A DNA stretch of 17,506 nucleotides, from assembly GCA_902470265.1 (NCBI GenBank), contig CABRFW010000007.1:1-17506 (forward strand), in the 5' to 3' direction. Shown here piece after piece: positions 5,313 to 13,409 of the stretch (position 1 is the stretch's first letter; every line of letters starts with the position of its first letter). The stretch is from an uncultured Collinsella sp. (lineage in GTDB: Bacteria; Actinomycetota; Coriobacteriia; Coriobacteriales; Coriobacteriaceae). Under the pieces are notes generated by a model. The model worked only from the letters and a program-made list of their open reading frames with translations. It did not search any database and was not told the DNA's origin. Position numbers and translations under genes: made by a program.

Positions 5313-8300
5313 ATGTCCAACGCACCCACGCACTCTGTCCACAGCGCAATCGCAACAGGTCCGCTGCTCCTGCTCCTCTTTTTTCTGATCGGCTGTCTGG
5401 CCCCAGGGGCCGCGCTCGCCGTCGACGGGAGTGACGCCCTTAATTTCCGCACCATAAGCGACGGCTGCGGCCCCTTCGGTGTCGGTAAATACGAGGCACA
5501 GGACACTTCGATTTCGTACTGCATGAATCAAGACTGCCCCGGCCCCAGCAAGCCGGGAGGGCCATGGCGTACATATAACCAGGGCTGGACATGGCTCGAT
5601 GACGAATTTGCCGCCATCGTCTGTCACGGATACCCCTCCAATACATCCTTTGGCGGCCACAACCTGTCGCCCGATCTCGCCCGTGCCGCCACCCAGATTG
5701 CCGTTTGGATGCTCAACGGAACCACGCGCCCCGACGGCACCTATTCGTATACAAACAGCAAGGGAGTTGCCAGGAGCGGTAGGTTTTACGAAAACGCCGA
5801 GGCCGTAGCGGCTGCACGTTGGCTCTACGACAGCGCTAAGTCCGGATCCATTAAGGCGGCCCCACATCGAGCCAGGCGTTATCACGGCCCGGTCTCGGGC
5901 GAGGGTCGACACCAGGACATGCTCTATGTTCTGCCCGCCGTCTCCGTATCGTTCCAAAAACAATCGTCCCAGGCTGACATCACCGCCGGTAACGACGCCT
6001 ACAGGCTCGGTAGCGCAACCTTCGATATCTTTGAAAGTGCAGGCGATGCACGTGTCGGCACTATCCAGACGGACGAAAATGGGCATGCACAAGCAACGCT
6101 TTCGCCCAATACGGCATATTACCTGGTCGAAACCAAAGCCCCGGCAGGCTATATCCCTCGAAGCGACCGAATAGCCTTCACCACACAAAACAGCGGTGAA
6201 CATGTCACCGTCAACGAGCAGCCCGGCACCATCACCTTGCGTATTGCAAAAGTCGATGCCGCCACGGATGCCGGCGCCCAGGTTGGGGCGTCGCTTGCGG
6301 GCGCTGAATTCACCTGCGTCTCACAATCAACTCCCGGCTGGACTCGCACCCTTACGACCGACGAAAACGGACGGGCGATCCTCAATGACGTTCCTCTGGG
6401 CACCTTTACCATCTACGAATCGAAAGCGCCCGAGGGCTACCTGATTGCAAACGACTGTTGGAGCTACACCGTCGGTGCTGAGCAGCTCGGAGATACGGGC
6501 ATCGTTGAGCTCGAAAGCCGTATTCCCAACATCCCCATCGCCTTTGACCTTGAAATCTCGAAGTTTAAGGACCATGGCGATAACGATGAGTCCGGCCTCG
6601 AGCAGCCGGCGGGAGGCGTCGTCTTTGAAGTTGTCAGCAATAGCTCCCAACAAGTCGTCGGCACGTTGACCACAAACGTTTACGGCTTTGCCTCCACCAA
6701 AGACCAGCCCGAAGCATGGTTTGGCGCAGGCAAGCGACCCGCCGGCGCCCACGGTGCCATTCCCTACGACCGCGCGGGCTACACCGTTCGCGAGGTTGCA
6801 GAAACGGTCCCTGAAGGATTTAAGCAAGCAGGGGAATGGACCATCACAGCAGAGCAGTCCACAGACGGCGCCGAGCTTCAGTACATCATTGACAACCATG
6901 CCCTATCGACACACCTTCAAATCGTAAAGCGCGATGCTCAAACCGGCGGCACCGTACCACTTGCCGGTTTTACGTTCCAGCTGCTCGATAGCCACCACGA
7001 GCCCGTCTCGCAAACATGTTGGTATCCGGCCCACAATGTAATGAATACCTTCACAACCGATACAGCCGGAGCCGTCACGCTGCCCGAATCACTTAATCCC
7101 GGAACATACTACGTGCACGAGGCATCGGCCAAGGAACCGTATCTGCGCGGAGAAGACCTGGAAATAACGATTCCCGCCGACAGAAATCTGACGCCGGTCG
7201 CCGTCGCCTCGTTCTATGACAACGCCGCAACCGGAAGCATCGAAATCATTAAGACGGATGTTGTAGATGGGCGCGCCCTCGCTGGAGCCACGTTTGACAT
7301 CCGCGCTGACGGCGACATCGTGCGAACCGACGGCAGCATCGTCGCCCTGGATGGCGAAACCGTCGCCACCGTTACAACCGACGAACGGGGGCATGCGCGA
7401 GTCGACCATCTTTCGTTGGGATGCGGTACCGCCACCTACGAGGTCGTCGAAACACAAGCGCCCGAAGGTTATCTGCTCAACCCGACCCCACACACTGTGA
7501 AGTTGTCGTACGCTGACCAGCAAACGCCCGTAATCGAAGTGCACCTTGACGTTTCCAACGACTACACCAGGCTCGATGTCTCCAAAGTCGACGCGTGCGG
7601 AGGTCAGGAAGTGACAGGCGCTGAGCTTGTCCTCTGCGACTCCAATGGCAACGAAATTGATTCTTGGACTTCATCCGGCAAACCACACCGCATTGAGCAC
7701 CTTTCACCCGGCACCTACACCCTGCGCGAAACGATGTCTCCGCGTACCTACGACCTTGCCGAAGAGATAACATTTGAAGTAAAGGCCACGGGAGAAGTTC
7801 AAACCATGGCCATGAAGGATGCCCCCATCGAAATCAGGGGAAGCATCGATAAGCGCCAAGAGATTGCACAACCAGTCGTAAGCAAACTCGTTGCCAACGG
7901 CGACGGAAAAAACCGAGCCAAAGCACGGGCCGATACGCAAGGTGCCTTCTCCTATACCATCGACGCCAAAAATGAGTCGAGCACCTGGGTCGACGAGTTG
8001 ACCATCACCGACGACCTTGAGTGCGCCAAAGATGGCGCAGCGAAACTTGTTGCCGTTGAAACCCCTATTGCGATCGGTGATCTAAACGGGCTGTGCAACG
8101 TGTGGTATCGAACGTCTCCGGCAGGAACAAGCGATACGGGCAAGCAGGTCAATGCAACGCTTGACGACGGGCATCGCAATCCTTGGCTCGAAACGGAAGA
8201 GGTCACAAAGCTGCTGGGCGACGATGTGCGTCTCGTCGATTACGACGGGTGGCACCTATGGAAAGCAGATATCCCGACGGACAAGTCCGTCACGCTCGAT

Positions 8301-8744
8301 ACGAAAGAGATTGATCTTACAGACAACGCCGTCATCACGGGCATCCGTTTTGAATACGGTACGGTAGCCGCCGACTTTACAACCAGAAGCGAGGCGGGCT
8401 CTTGGACCCGGGATGACCTTAAAGACGAACATGACGATCTTGACGATGCCAAGGCGGCCCTTAGCTCGGATGCCCGAGGCGCAGTCGTGCATATGCAGGC
8501 AACGTCGTCCTATACGCCCCAAACCGCACTTGCCAACAGCGCGCACGTCGATCTTTGTCGCAACGGCGGTGGCGATAAACTCGAGGCGCATGATGAGGAC
8601 CGCGTCATCCAACGATGCGCCCTGCCTCAGAACCTGCCGGCAACGGGGTCTGTTACCGTCGCCGCATGCATCACCGCACTCCTGACCTCGGGCACTGCGG
8701 CCCTATGGTTCGCTCGCCTTAAGTCAGCCACAAAGAAGCGCTAG
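5313..8744 (+). CDS. Sortase-anchored thioester adhesin with six Cna_B modules
   Basis: This 1143-residue cell-wall surface protein has a signal peptide (residues 1-36, ALA end). It is followed by a thioester domain whose Cys70 (SISYCMN) and Gln128 (ATQIAVW) match the cysteine-glutamine pair of Gram-positive thioester adhesins, which can bond covalently to host surfaces. Six Cna_B/SpaA modules follow, each with the lysine, catalytic glutamate and terminal Asn/Asp expected for an isopeptide bond: K216/E273/N301, K313/E369/N406, K417/E494/N528, K539/E603/N637, K647/E713/N749 and K758/E806/D836. A less clear module spans about 842-1100. The anchor is LPATG (1108-1112), a membrane segment and a KKR tail. 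An in-frame TAA 12 bases upstream fixes the start; AAGGAG is present. It stands alone, with no sortase in the window, so it is probably a monomeric stalk rather than a pilus shaft. The target is unknown. Confidence 0.9.
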   Translation: MSNAPTHSVHSAIATGPLLLLLFFLIGCLAPGAALAVDGSDALNFRTISDGCGPFGVGKYEAQDTSISYCMNQDCPGPSKPGGPWRTYNQGWTWLDDEFAAIVCHGYPSNTSFGGHNLSPDLARAATQIAVWMLNGTTRPDGTYSYTNSKGVARSGRFYENAEAVAAARWLYDSAKSGSIKAAPHRARRYHGPVSGEGRHQDMLYVLPAVSVSFQKQSSQADITAGNDAYRLGSATFDIFESAGDARVGTIQTDENGHAQATLSPNTAYYLVETKAPAGYIPRSDRIAFTTQNSGEHVTVNEQPGTITLRIAKVDAATDAGAQVGASLAGAEFTCVSQSTPGWTRTLTTDENGRAILNDVPLGTFTIYESKAPEGYLIANDCWSYTVGAEQLGDTGIVELESRIPNIPIAFDLEISKFKDHGDNDESGLEQPAGGVVFEVVSNSSQQVVGTLTTNVYGFASTKDQPEAWFGAGKRPAGAHGAIPYDRAGYTVREVAETVPEGFKQAGEWTITAEQSTDGAELQYIIDNHALSTHLQIVKRDAQTGGTVPLAGFTFQLLDSHHEPVSQTCWYPAHNVMNTFTTDTAGAVTLPESLNPGTYYVHEASAKEPYLRGEDLEITIPADRNLTPVAVASFYDNAATGSIEIIKTDVVDGRALAGATFDIRADGDIVRTDGSIVALDGETVATVTTDERGHARVDHLSLGCGTATYEVVETQAPEGYLLNPTPHTVKLSYADQQTPVIEVHLDVSNDYTRLDVSKVDACGGQEVTGAELVLCDSNGNEIDSWTSSGKPHRIEHLSPGTYTLRETMSPRTYDLAEEITFEVKATGEVQTMAMKDAPIEIRGSIDKRQEIAQPVVSKLVANGDGKNRAKARADTQGAFSYTIDAKNESSTWVDELTITDDLECAKDGAAKLVAVETPIAIGDLNGLCNVWYRTSPAGTSDTGKQVNATLDDGHRNPWLETEEVTKLLGDDVRLVDYDGWHLWKADIPTDKSVTLDTKEIDLTDNAVITGIRFEYGTVAADFTTRSEAGSWTRDDLKDEHDDLDDAKAALSSDARGAVVHMQATSSYTPQTALANSAHVDLCRNGGGDKLEAHDEDRVIQRCALPQNLPATGSVTVAACITALLTSGTAALWFARLKSATKKR

Positions 8745-8750
8745 CACGAT

Positions 8751-8789
8751 AAAAAAGCGGGCGAGCCAGTCTCCCGGCTCGCCCGCCTT
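8751..8789. terminator. Terminator between convergent genes, strongest for the minus strand
   Basis: An 11-bp perfect GC-rich stem, GCGGGCGAGCC (8757-8767) with GGCTCGCCCGC (8776-8786), encloses an 8-base loop. Six A residues precede it (8751-8756), giving a T6 run for minus-strand transcripts from the membrane-protein pair. The plus side, reading from the adhesin gene, has only CTT, so termination there may be weaker. Confidence 0.85.
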
Positions 8790-8809
8790 GGGCATAAACG
8801 ATGAATCGG

Positions 8810-9028
8810 CTATTCAGCAGATGACGAACCGCCATCGATGGCTGCCTGATCGGACTCGGAAATACCGTCGGCACCCAAACTTTGCTCTTGCTCCACCTCT
8901 TCGTTCATTGTCGTCTCGGGCGTCGAGCCCTTAACGCCAACGACATACGCGGCCCCAAAACCCAATGCGATAGCGATCAGGGTCAAAATCAGATAGATGG
9001 GCCAATGGCGCTTGATGTACGAAAACAC
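8810..9028 (-). CDS. Small single-pass membrane protein with acidic tail
   Basis: This is a 72-residue protein I do not recognise. A short basic start (MFSYIKRHWP) leads into one membrane helix (about 11-31) and then an acidic, Ser/Gly-rich tail (32-72) with no cysteines or catalytic motif. The start codon is GTG at 9028, supported by AAGGAG about 7 bases upstream. It begins 22 bases after the stop of the large M28-like gene on the same strand, so the two are almost certainly co-transcribed, and the terminator at 8751-8789 ends the unit. The charge pattern suggests an inside N-terminus and an outside tail. A helper or assembly role for the M28-like membrane protein is possible, but that is only inferred from position. 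Confidence 0.75.
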   Translation of the reverse strand: MFSYIKRHWPIYLILTLIAIALGFGAAYVVGVKGSTPETTMNEEVEQEQSLGADGISESDQAAIDGGSSSAE

Positions 9029-9050
9029 GCTGACTCCTTAGCGGGTCTGT

Positions 9051-12000
9051 CTACGAACGACGAATGACCTCGGTCACGACCTCGGACACCGTAGCGATAT
9101 TGGTCGGATTGACGTTGTACGGCAGGTCATCCTCGGTGCGAGCGCAGGCAAGGCGCGGGCCGTCCACACCGGCGATCGTAAGGGCGCGACGGCTCGCCTC
9201 GAGCGCTGCGGATGCATCGGTTTTTGCATAGGGCATCTCGAACGCGCCGCAATCGACGTGGAACGACTTACACACCTTGCTGACAAGGTTCATGATGCGG
9301 CGATCGCCCTTAAACAGCTGCTGCTCGCCCTCGACCGTTACTACCGAAAGCCTGCCGGCACCGATAGACTCGAGATTGATGAAGAACACACCGCGGAGCT
9401 TGTCACGATGCGAGGCCAAAAACGCCCTCATGCCGGCGCCGTCGCAATCGGACGCGCCCGTTGCGACGAACCAGATATCGTGGCCGAGCAGCTCATCGTC
9501 ACCCATGGAGGCAACGGCCGAGAGCATATCCTCGGCAGAAGCACCATCGGAGGAGGTGGCGCCGCCCTTCCAACCGTCGTCGTCATCCTCAAAGTTATCC
9601 CACGAGCCAATGCCGCGACCAGACTTCTTGGCATCGTAATCGTCTTCGACGCCCAGCCAGTCGCTCATGCTGTCCTGCTCGTTCTTCTTTTTGCGACCGA
9701 ACAAGCCACCCAGGCCACGCTTCTGCGGCTTGGCGCCCGTCGAAGCAGGAGCCGAGATGGTCTCGAGCGGTTGTGCGCCCGAGGAGATGGGCATGGGGGT
9801 CGCGACCGGTGCCGATGTGGGCTCGGGGCCCTGCGCCGTCGCAAAGGGATCATTTGTCTGTGCCGAAGGATCGGGAAGATCGAACAGCGACGTTCGGGAC
9901 GCGACGTTGGCCTGTTGCATCGAAGGCAGCGACGGATCGGGGACCGAGGCCAGCGGCGACGAAGAGGGCGCGGGCGCGGAGGCCGGATCGGGGATATTCA
10001 TTTGCTGGCGCGGAGGCACCTGAGACGAAATCTGCGCCATGAGGGAGTCAACTGTCTCGTCCTGCGTGGGAGCGGCATTGGCCACCGTGGCACCGGGGTC
10101 GCTCGGCGCGGGCATGGTGAAGATCTGCGTAGAATAAGGCCTGGACTCATCCGTCTTGGGAGCCTCGCCAATCGCAGGGGGCTCCTGTTCCATAACAGGA
10201 GCCTCGACCTGCTCGGGTGCGCTGGCCTCAACGGAATCGGCCTCGTCGATAACCGAATCATCGGCGGCGTCCTGAGCACCATCGGAGATGGGGAGGGGTT
10301 CAGCAATTGCGGTGCCCTGCTTCTCAAACGTCATCGTGGCATCGAATGACATGGTGCCATCGACCGGCTGCTGCGCCTCAAAGGACGTCGTAGCCTCGGC
10401 AACGTCTGCGGATGTCGGCTGCGGAGCCTCGAAGGACGTCGTGGCGTCGGCGACATCGACAGGCTTCGGCTGCTCGGCCTCACTCTGCTCGAACTCCTGT
10501 GCCGCACGCTCACGCTCGGCCTCGGCGGCCTGCTGCTGGGCGATGGCCTCCCGCTCGGCGGCCTCGCGGGCAGCGGCGCGCTTTTCCTCAAAGTCGTCGA
10601 CGAACTTCTTGCCCTTCGCAAGGGCGCCCTTAAAGAAGCTAGAGGCGCTGGCACCAATCGAGGAGAACGCGGAAGCGATATCGGCATGGGGCGTTGTCGA
10701 GGGAAGCTCGGCCGAGAAATCGGTGTCACTCTCATAGGACACGCGCTGCGGGTACTCGTCATAGTCTTCGTCGGCGGTCTCGTCTTCAACCTGTGCCGGA
10801 GCGGCAGGTGCCAGAATATCCAGACCGGCTGCAGAATCGAGCGCGGGCTTTGCGTCAGACTCCGCGGCAGCAACAGGGGCAGCGACCGGCTCAGCGGGAG
10901 CAACAGCCGTATTGGCCGCGGGCGCAGGCTCCTGTGCAACGGGAGCAGGCTCCGGCTCAAACGTCGGCTCCTCGCCCTCTTCGTAATCGAGCGTGCAGGA
11001 CTCGGGAAGCATGCCGAGCGCTCGGATGGCATCCGAACCAAAGCGGATGTTGCCGGCGGCATTGCGATAGAGCTTGGGCTTGGGCTCGGCGACTTCGACC
11101 ACCGCGGGCTCCTCCGCCGGCTCGGCGGAGGACTTTTCCTCGGTGGACACTTCGGCCTGGGCAGTCTGGTCTTGAGCCTCGGGCGCGATAACGCCGATTA
11201 GCGTCTCGTCGGCAGAGGCGCCCTCAAAACCATCGATCTGTCCATCAAAAGTCTCGTCCTGCTCGGGTGCGTCGACAGGCGCAACCGGCTGGCCAAACTC
11301 GTCCTCGTCGTAGGAAGGTTCCTCATATTCAATGGTGTTGCCGTAGTCGTTTTGCTGCTGGGCCGCGGCATACTCGGCCGCCGCGCGCGCCATTTCCTCG
11401 GCGCGACGCTTCTGCTCGCCAAAATAGGTATCGAATGGAATGTCGTCGGGGAACTCGTTTTCGCCCTGATAGGGGGCAACGTTGTCCATGACACCGAGCA
11501 TGGCGGCAACAGAGGACTTGTTGCACACCGCGCCAGACGTATAGGGGAGCACAAAACGATTGGAGATGATATTGGCGGCGTTGGCCAGCGCCACAAGGGA
11601 GGCCAGGATAGCGACAACCCACAGCAGCACCTTGAGCACGCCGGGAAGCGGCAGGATACGCAGGATGGCGACAGCCGCGGGCGCAATCGAGGCGACAGGC
11701 AGGAGCTTGGCGATGAGCGCGCGATACGGGGCGTAGGGCTCGCGAGCAAGGAGCTCGGCACGGGGAGAATCATAGTGCGCCACCACGACGACTGGGCGGT
11801 TGCGCGGAGACGCAAGCGGGCCCGAGGCCTTGTGATAGGCGATGACATTTTGGCTCACACCGGTCTTTCCCAGGCGCGAAACCACGGGATGCCCCGTGCG
11901 CTCGAGCACGTAGAGCACGGCACCGACAATGGCCAGCAAGGTGCCGACCAAGCCAATGCCGCCGCCGATGCCCATCAGCAAGGCGCCGGCAAACGCCAGG

Positions 12001-12188
12001 ATACCGGTAACGGCAAACGCCAACCTGCTGGGTGCGGGAGCATTAAATTCCTGCACCTCGGGGTCAAAGCCGTGGTTGCGGAAAATCTGAGCGATATCCT
12101 CGGCAGCCAGGCGCTCTTCTTCACTGCACGCCGGCGTAATGCCGGTGTTCTGCAGCAGGTGGTTAATATAGTTCTGGGTGTTCGCCAT
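9051..12188 (-). CDS. Membrane-anchored M28-like protein split by a long disordered insert, possibly inactive
   Basis: This protein has 1045 residues from the chosen ATG at 12188 (MANTQNYINHLL), which has GGAG 7 bases upstream. A frame 50 codons longer exists, but that extension is Cys/Tyr-rich, lacks a ribosome binding site and runs through the promoter. Two hydrophobic hairpins (about 56-95 and 163-205) flank VVVVAHYDSP (His138, Asp140), the first metal motif of M28 aminopeptidases. The next motif, usually GANDDxSG, reads GAVCNKSSV (219-227). The fold then breaks for about 630 residues (about 255-890) of Glu/Ala/Pro/Ser-rich, probably disordered sequence and resumes at DIWFVATGASDCDGAG, where the family's EE pair is SD (913-914). 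INLESIG (937-943) follows. No clear final His is seen near YAKTDAS (987-993). Membrane attachment is clear and the M28 ancestry likely. Loss of ligands suggests a pseudo-enzyme or altered metal site. A 72-residue membrane protein lies just downstream. Confidence 0.8.
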   Translation of the reverse strand: MANTQNYINHLLQNTGITPACSEEERLAAEDIAQIFRNHGFDPEVQEFNAPAPSRLAFAVTGILAFAGALLMGIGGGIGLVGTLLAIVGAVLYVLERTGHPVVSRLGKTGVSQNVIAYHKASGPLASPRNRPVVVVAHYDSPRAELLAREPYAPYRALIAKLLPVASIAPAAVAILRILPLPGVLKVLLWVVAILASLVALANAANIISNRFVLPYTSGAVCNKSSVAAMLGVMDNVAPYQGENEFPDDIPFDTYFGEQKRRAEEMARAAAEYAAAQQQNDYGNTIEYEEPSYDEDEFGQPVAPVDAPEQDETFDGQIDGFEGASADETLIGVIAPEAQDQTAQAEVSTEEKSSAEPAEEPAVVEVAEPKPKLYRNAAGNIRFGSDAIRALGMLPESCTLDYEEGEEPTFEPEPAPVAQEPAPAANTAVAPAEPVAAPVAAAESDAKPALDSAAGLDILAPAAPAQVEDETADEDYDEYPQRVSYESDTDFSAELPSTTPHADIASAFSSIGASASSFFKGALAKGKKFVDDFEEKRAAAREAAEREAIAQQQAAEAERERAAQEFEQSEAEQPKPVDVADATTSFEAPQPTSADVAEATTSFEAQQPVDGTMSFDATMTFEKQGTAIAEPLPISDGAQDAADDSVIDEADSVEASAPEQVEAPVMEQEPPAIGEAPKTDESRPYSTQIFTMPAPSDPGATVANAAPTQDETVDSLMAQISSQVPPRQQMNIPDPASAPAPSSSPLASVPDPSLPSMQQANVASRTSLFDLPDPSAQTNDPFATAQGPEPTSAPVATPMPISSGAQPLETISAPASTGAKPQKRGLGGLFGRKKKNEQDSMSDWLGVEDDYDAKKSGRGIGSWDNFEDDDDGWKGGATSSDGASAEDMLSAVASMGDDELLGHDIWFVATGASDCDGAGMRAFLASHRDKLRGVFFINLESIGAGRLSVVTVEGEQQLFKGDRRIMNLVSKVCKSFHVDCGAFEMPYAKTDASAALEASRRALTIAGVDGPRLACARTEDDLPYNVNPTNIATVSEVVTEVIRRS
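10375..10457 (-). repeat. Tandem 51-bp repeat coding for TTSFEA motifs
   Basis: Two near-identical 32-base copies lie at 10375-10406 and 10426-10457, 51 bases apart. In the protein they give DVADATTSFEA (578-588) and DVAEATTSFEA (595-605), followed by the shorter variants TMSFDA and TMTFEK (612-623). They lie in the disordered insert of the M28-like protein. Repeat expansion is evident; a phosphorylation or docking role is speculative. Confidence 0.7.
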
Positions 12189-12256
12189 GTGCGCTCCACA
12201 TCCATAATCCGACAAATAGGCCCAATGCATGCACATTAGAACCGTATATAGTCGAA

Positions 12257-12294
12257 AGTATACCCCGAGCGAGCGCAAACGACCGAATTCGGGG
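12257..12294 (-). promoter_or_regulatory. Candidate promoter and operator of the M28-like gene
   Basis: On the minus strand TATACT (12257-12262) matches the -10 consensus at five of six positions and lies about 70 bases before the ATG at 12188. No strong -35 is visible. The palindrome CCGAATTCGG (12283-12292) and the arms CCCCGA (12263-12268) and TCGGGG (12289-12294) cover the -35 region, which could be a binding site for a regulator such as the divergent WYL proteins. Confidence 0.4.
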
Positions 12295-12386
12295 CATCTT
12301 AACGCCGCGAGCGGACAAGGATATAGCCTAATCTCCATATCGGACTAAAATCATGGCATCAAACGACCTTCTCATGCGAGGATTCT

Positions 12387-13409
12387 ATGACGGCAAGCGA
12401 CGCGACCGCGACAATTAAAAAGGGGGCACCCGAGCCCGGTTTCGATAAAACGGCTCAGCGCATCCTCAACCTTTTCTTTGTACTCAACAGTTCTCCCGAA
12501 CCGCTGACGACCGAGCAAATCGTCCTGGATTCCGATTTGGGGTACGGCTCGGGCAATATCGACTCAGACAAGCGCAAGTTCCGCCGCGATCGCGACAAGC
12601 TGCTCGAACGCGGCATCGTTATCAGAGAGGTTCGTGCTGCCGGAGCGCAGGAAACCGAGGAGAGCGCGTGGACGATCGACCGCGAGCACACATTTGCCGC
12701 AGGCGGCCTCATCACCGCAGACGATGCCGACATCCTGCTCAATGCCATCGACCAGACACTCGCGGCAGGCTCATCCGCCTTTGCCGCGCCGCTTGCCGAC
12801 ATTCGCTCCAAGATTGCCTACCTCACCGGCATGTCGACGACAGGAGAGGCACCAATCCGCCGCTCTCCCACCGTCGATGCGGTATGGAGCGCCTTTGCCG
12901 AGCGCTGCGCGCTGCGCTTTTTGTACCAAAACGGACGCGGCGAACAACGCGAGCGGACCGTTTGCGTCTACGGCATGTTCGAGCGCGAGGGTACGGCATA
13001 CTTCTGCGGCCTCGACAATGCCACTGACGATATCAGAACATTCCGCTGCGACCGCATCATTCGCGCCTGGAGACCTTCGAAGGCCTACGCCATCCCTGCG
13101 GATTTCAACCTCAACGATTACTTATTCTTTGAGTTCGATTTTGCCGACCGCCCACCCGTTGCGGCTACATTCTCGTTCGCGCGTGAAGCGCAGGCCGATA
13201 TGATCAGCGGTCTCACACGCGGACGAGGCGAACTCACGCGCACCGAAGCAGAGTGGACCTGGACCGTTGACGTGCGCGACTTTGAAGCCGCAGCCTCGTT
13301 TTGCATGGCCCATGCCATGGATGGCATGAAGCCCGTCGCCCCCGATGCTCTCAAGCAGGCGTGGAATCGCCTCATCGAAAGGACGGTGCACGAGCATGCC
13401 CGTGCGTAA
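12387..13409 (+). CDS. WYL-domain transcriptional regulator, PafB/PafC-like (first of pair)
   Basis: This 340-residue regulator has an N-terminal winged helix-turn-helix (about 21-80) ending in KRKFRRDRDKLLERGI. A WYL domain (about 165-232) includes the ligand-sensing basic motif RTFRCDRI (217-224), and a C-terminal WCX-type extension spans about 255-325. The WYL signature itself reads AYF (204-206), so Trp is missing while the arginines are kept. WYL proteins bind nucleic acid or nucleotide ligands; the actinobacterial PafBC pair activates DNA-repair genes when it senses single-stranded DNA. ATG at 12387 has CGAGGA about 5 bases upstream. The gene overlaps the next WYL gene by 14 bases and is divergent from the M28-like gene. 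Family is firm; the targets are unknown, and no proteasome or Pup gene lies nearby. Confidence 0.87.
   Translation: MTASDATATIKKGAPEPGFDKTAQRILNLFFVLNSSPEPLTTEQIVLDSDLGYGSGNIDSDKRKFRRDRDKLLERGIVIREVRAAGAQETEESAWTIDREHTFAAGGLITADDADILLNAIDQTLAAGSSAFAAPLADIRSKIAYLTGMSTTGEAPIRRSPTVDAVWSAFAERCALRFLYQNGRGEQRERTVCVYGMFEREGTAYFCGLDNATDDIRTFRCDRIIRAWRPSKAYAIPADFNLNDYLFFEFDFADRPPVAATFSFAREAQADMISGLTRGRGELTRTEAEWTWTVDVRDFEAAASFCMAHAMDGMKPVAPDALKQAWNRLIERTVHEHARA

Noticed and set aside
5388..5400. LIGC sequence in the adhesin signal peptide as a lipoprotein box
   Set aside because: The hydrophobic core continues to an ALA cleavage site and the protein ends with an LPATG sortase anchor, so signal peptidase I processing is more likely.
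5259..6203. Minus-strand open frame opposite the adhesin thioester region
   Set aside because: The plus-strand frame has a signal peptide, thioester motifs and Cna_B modules; the antisense product resembles nothing.
9258..10349. Plus-strand open frame of 363 codons opposite the M28-like gene
   Set aside because: Arg/Gly-rich shadow of the low-complexity insert; no motif or ribosome binding site. The same applies to the frame at 11352-12239.
10375..10457. CRISPR-like direct repeats
   Set aside because: There are only two copies with a coding 17-residue period inside a protein, and no cas genes.
12189..12338. N-terminal 50-residue extension of the M28-like protein
   Set aside because: The extension covers the candidate promoter, has a composition unlike the rest of the protein and lacks a ribosome binding site. 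The ATG at 12188 has GGAG at good spacing.
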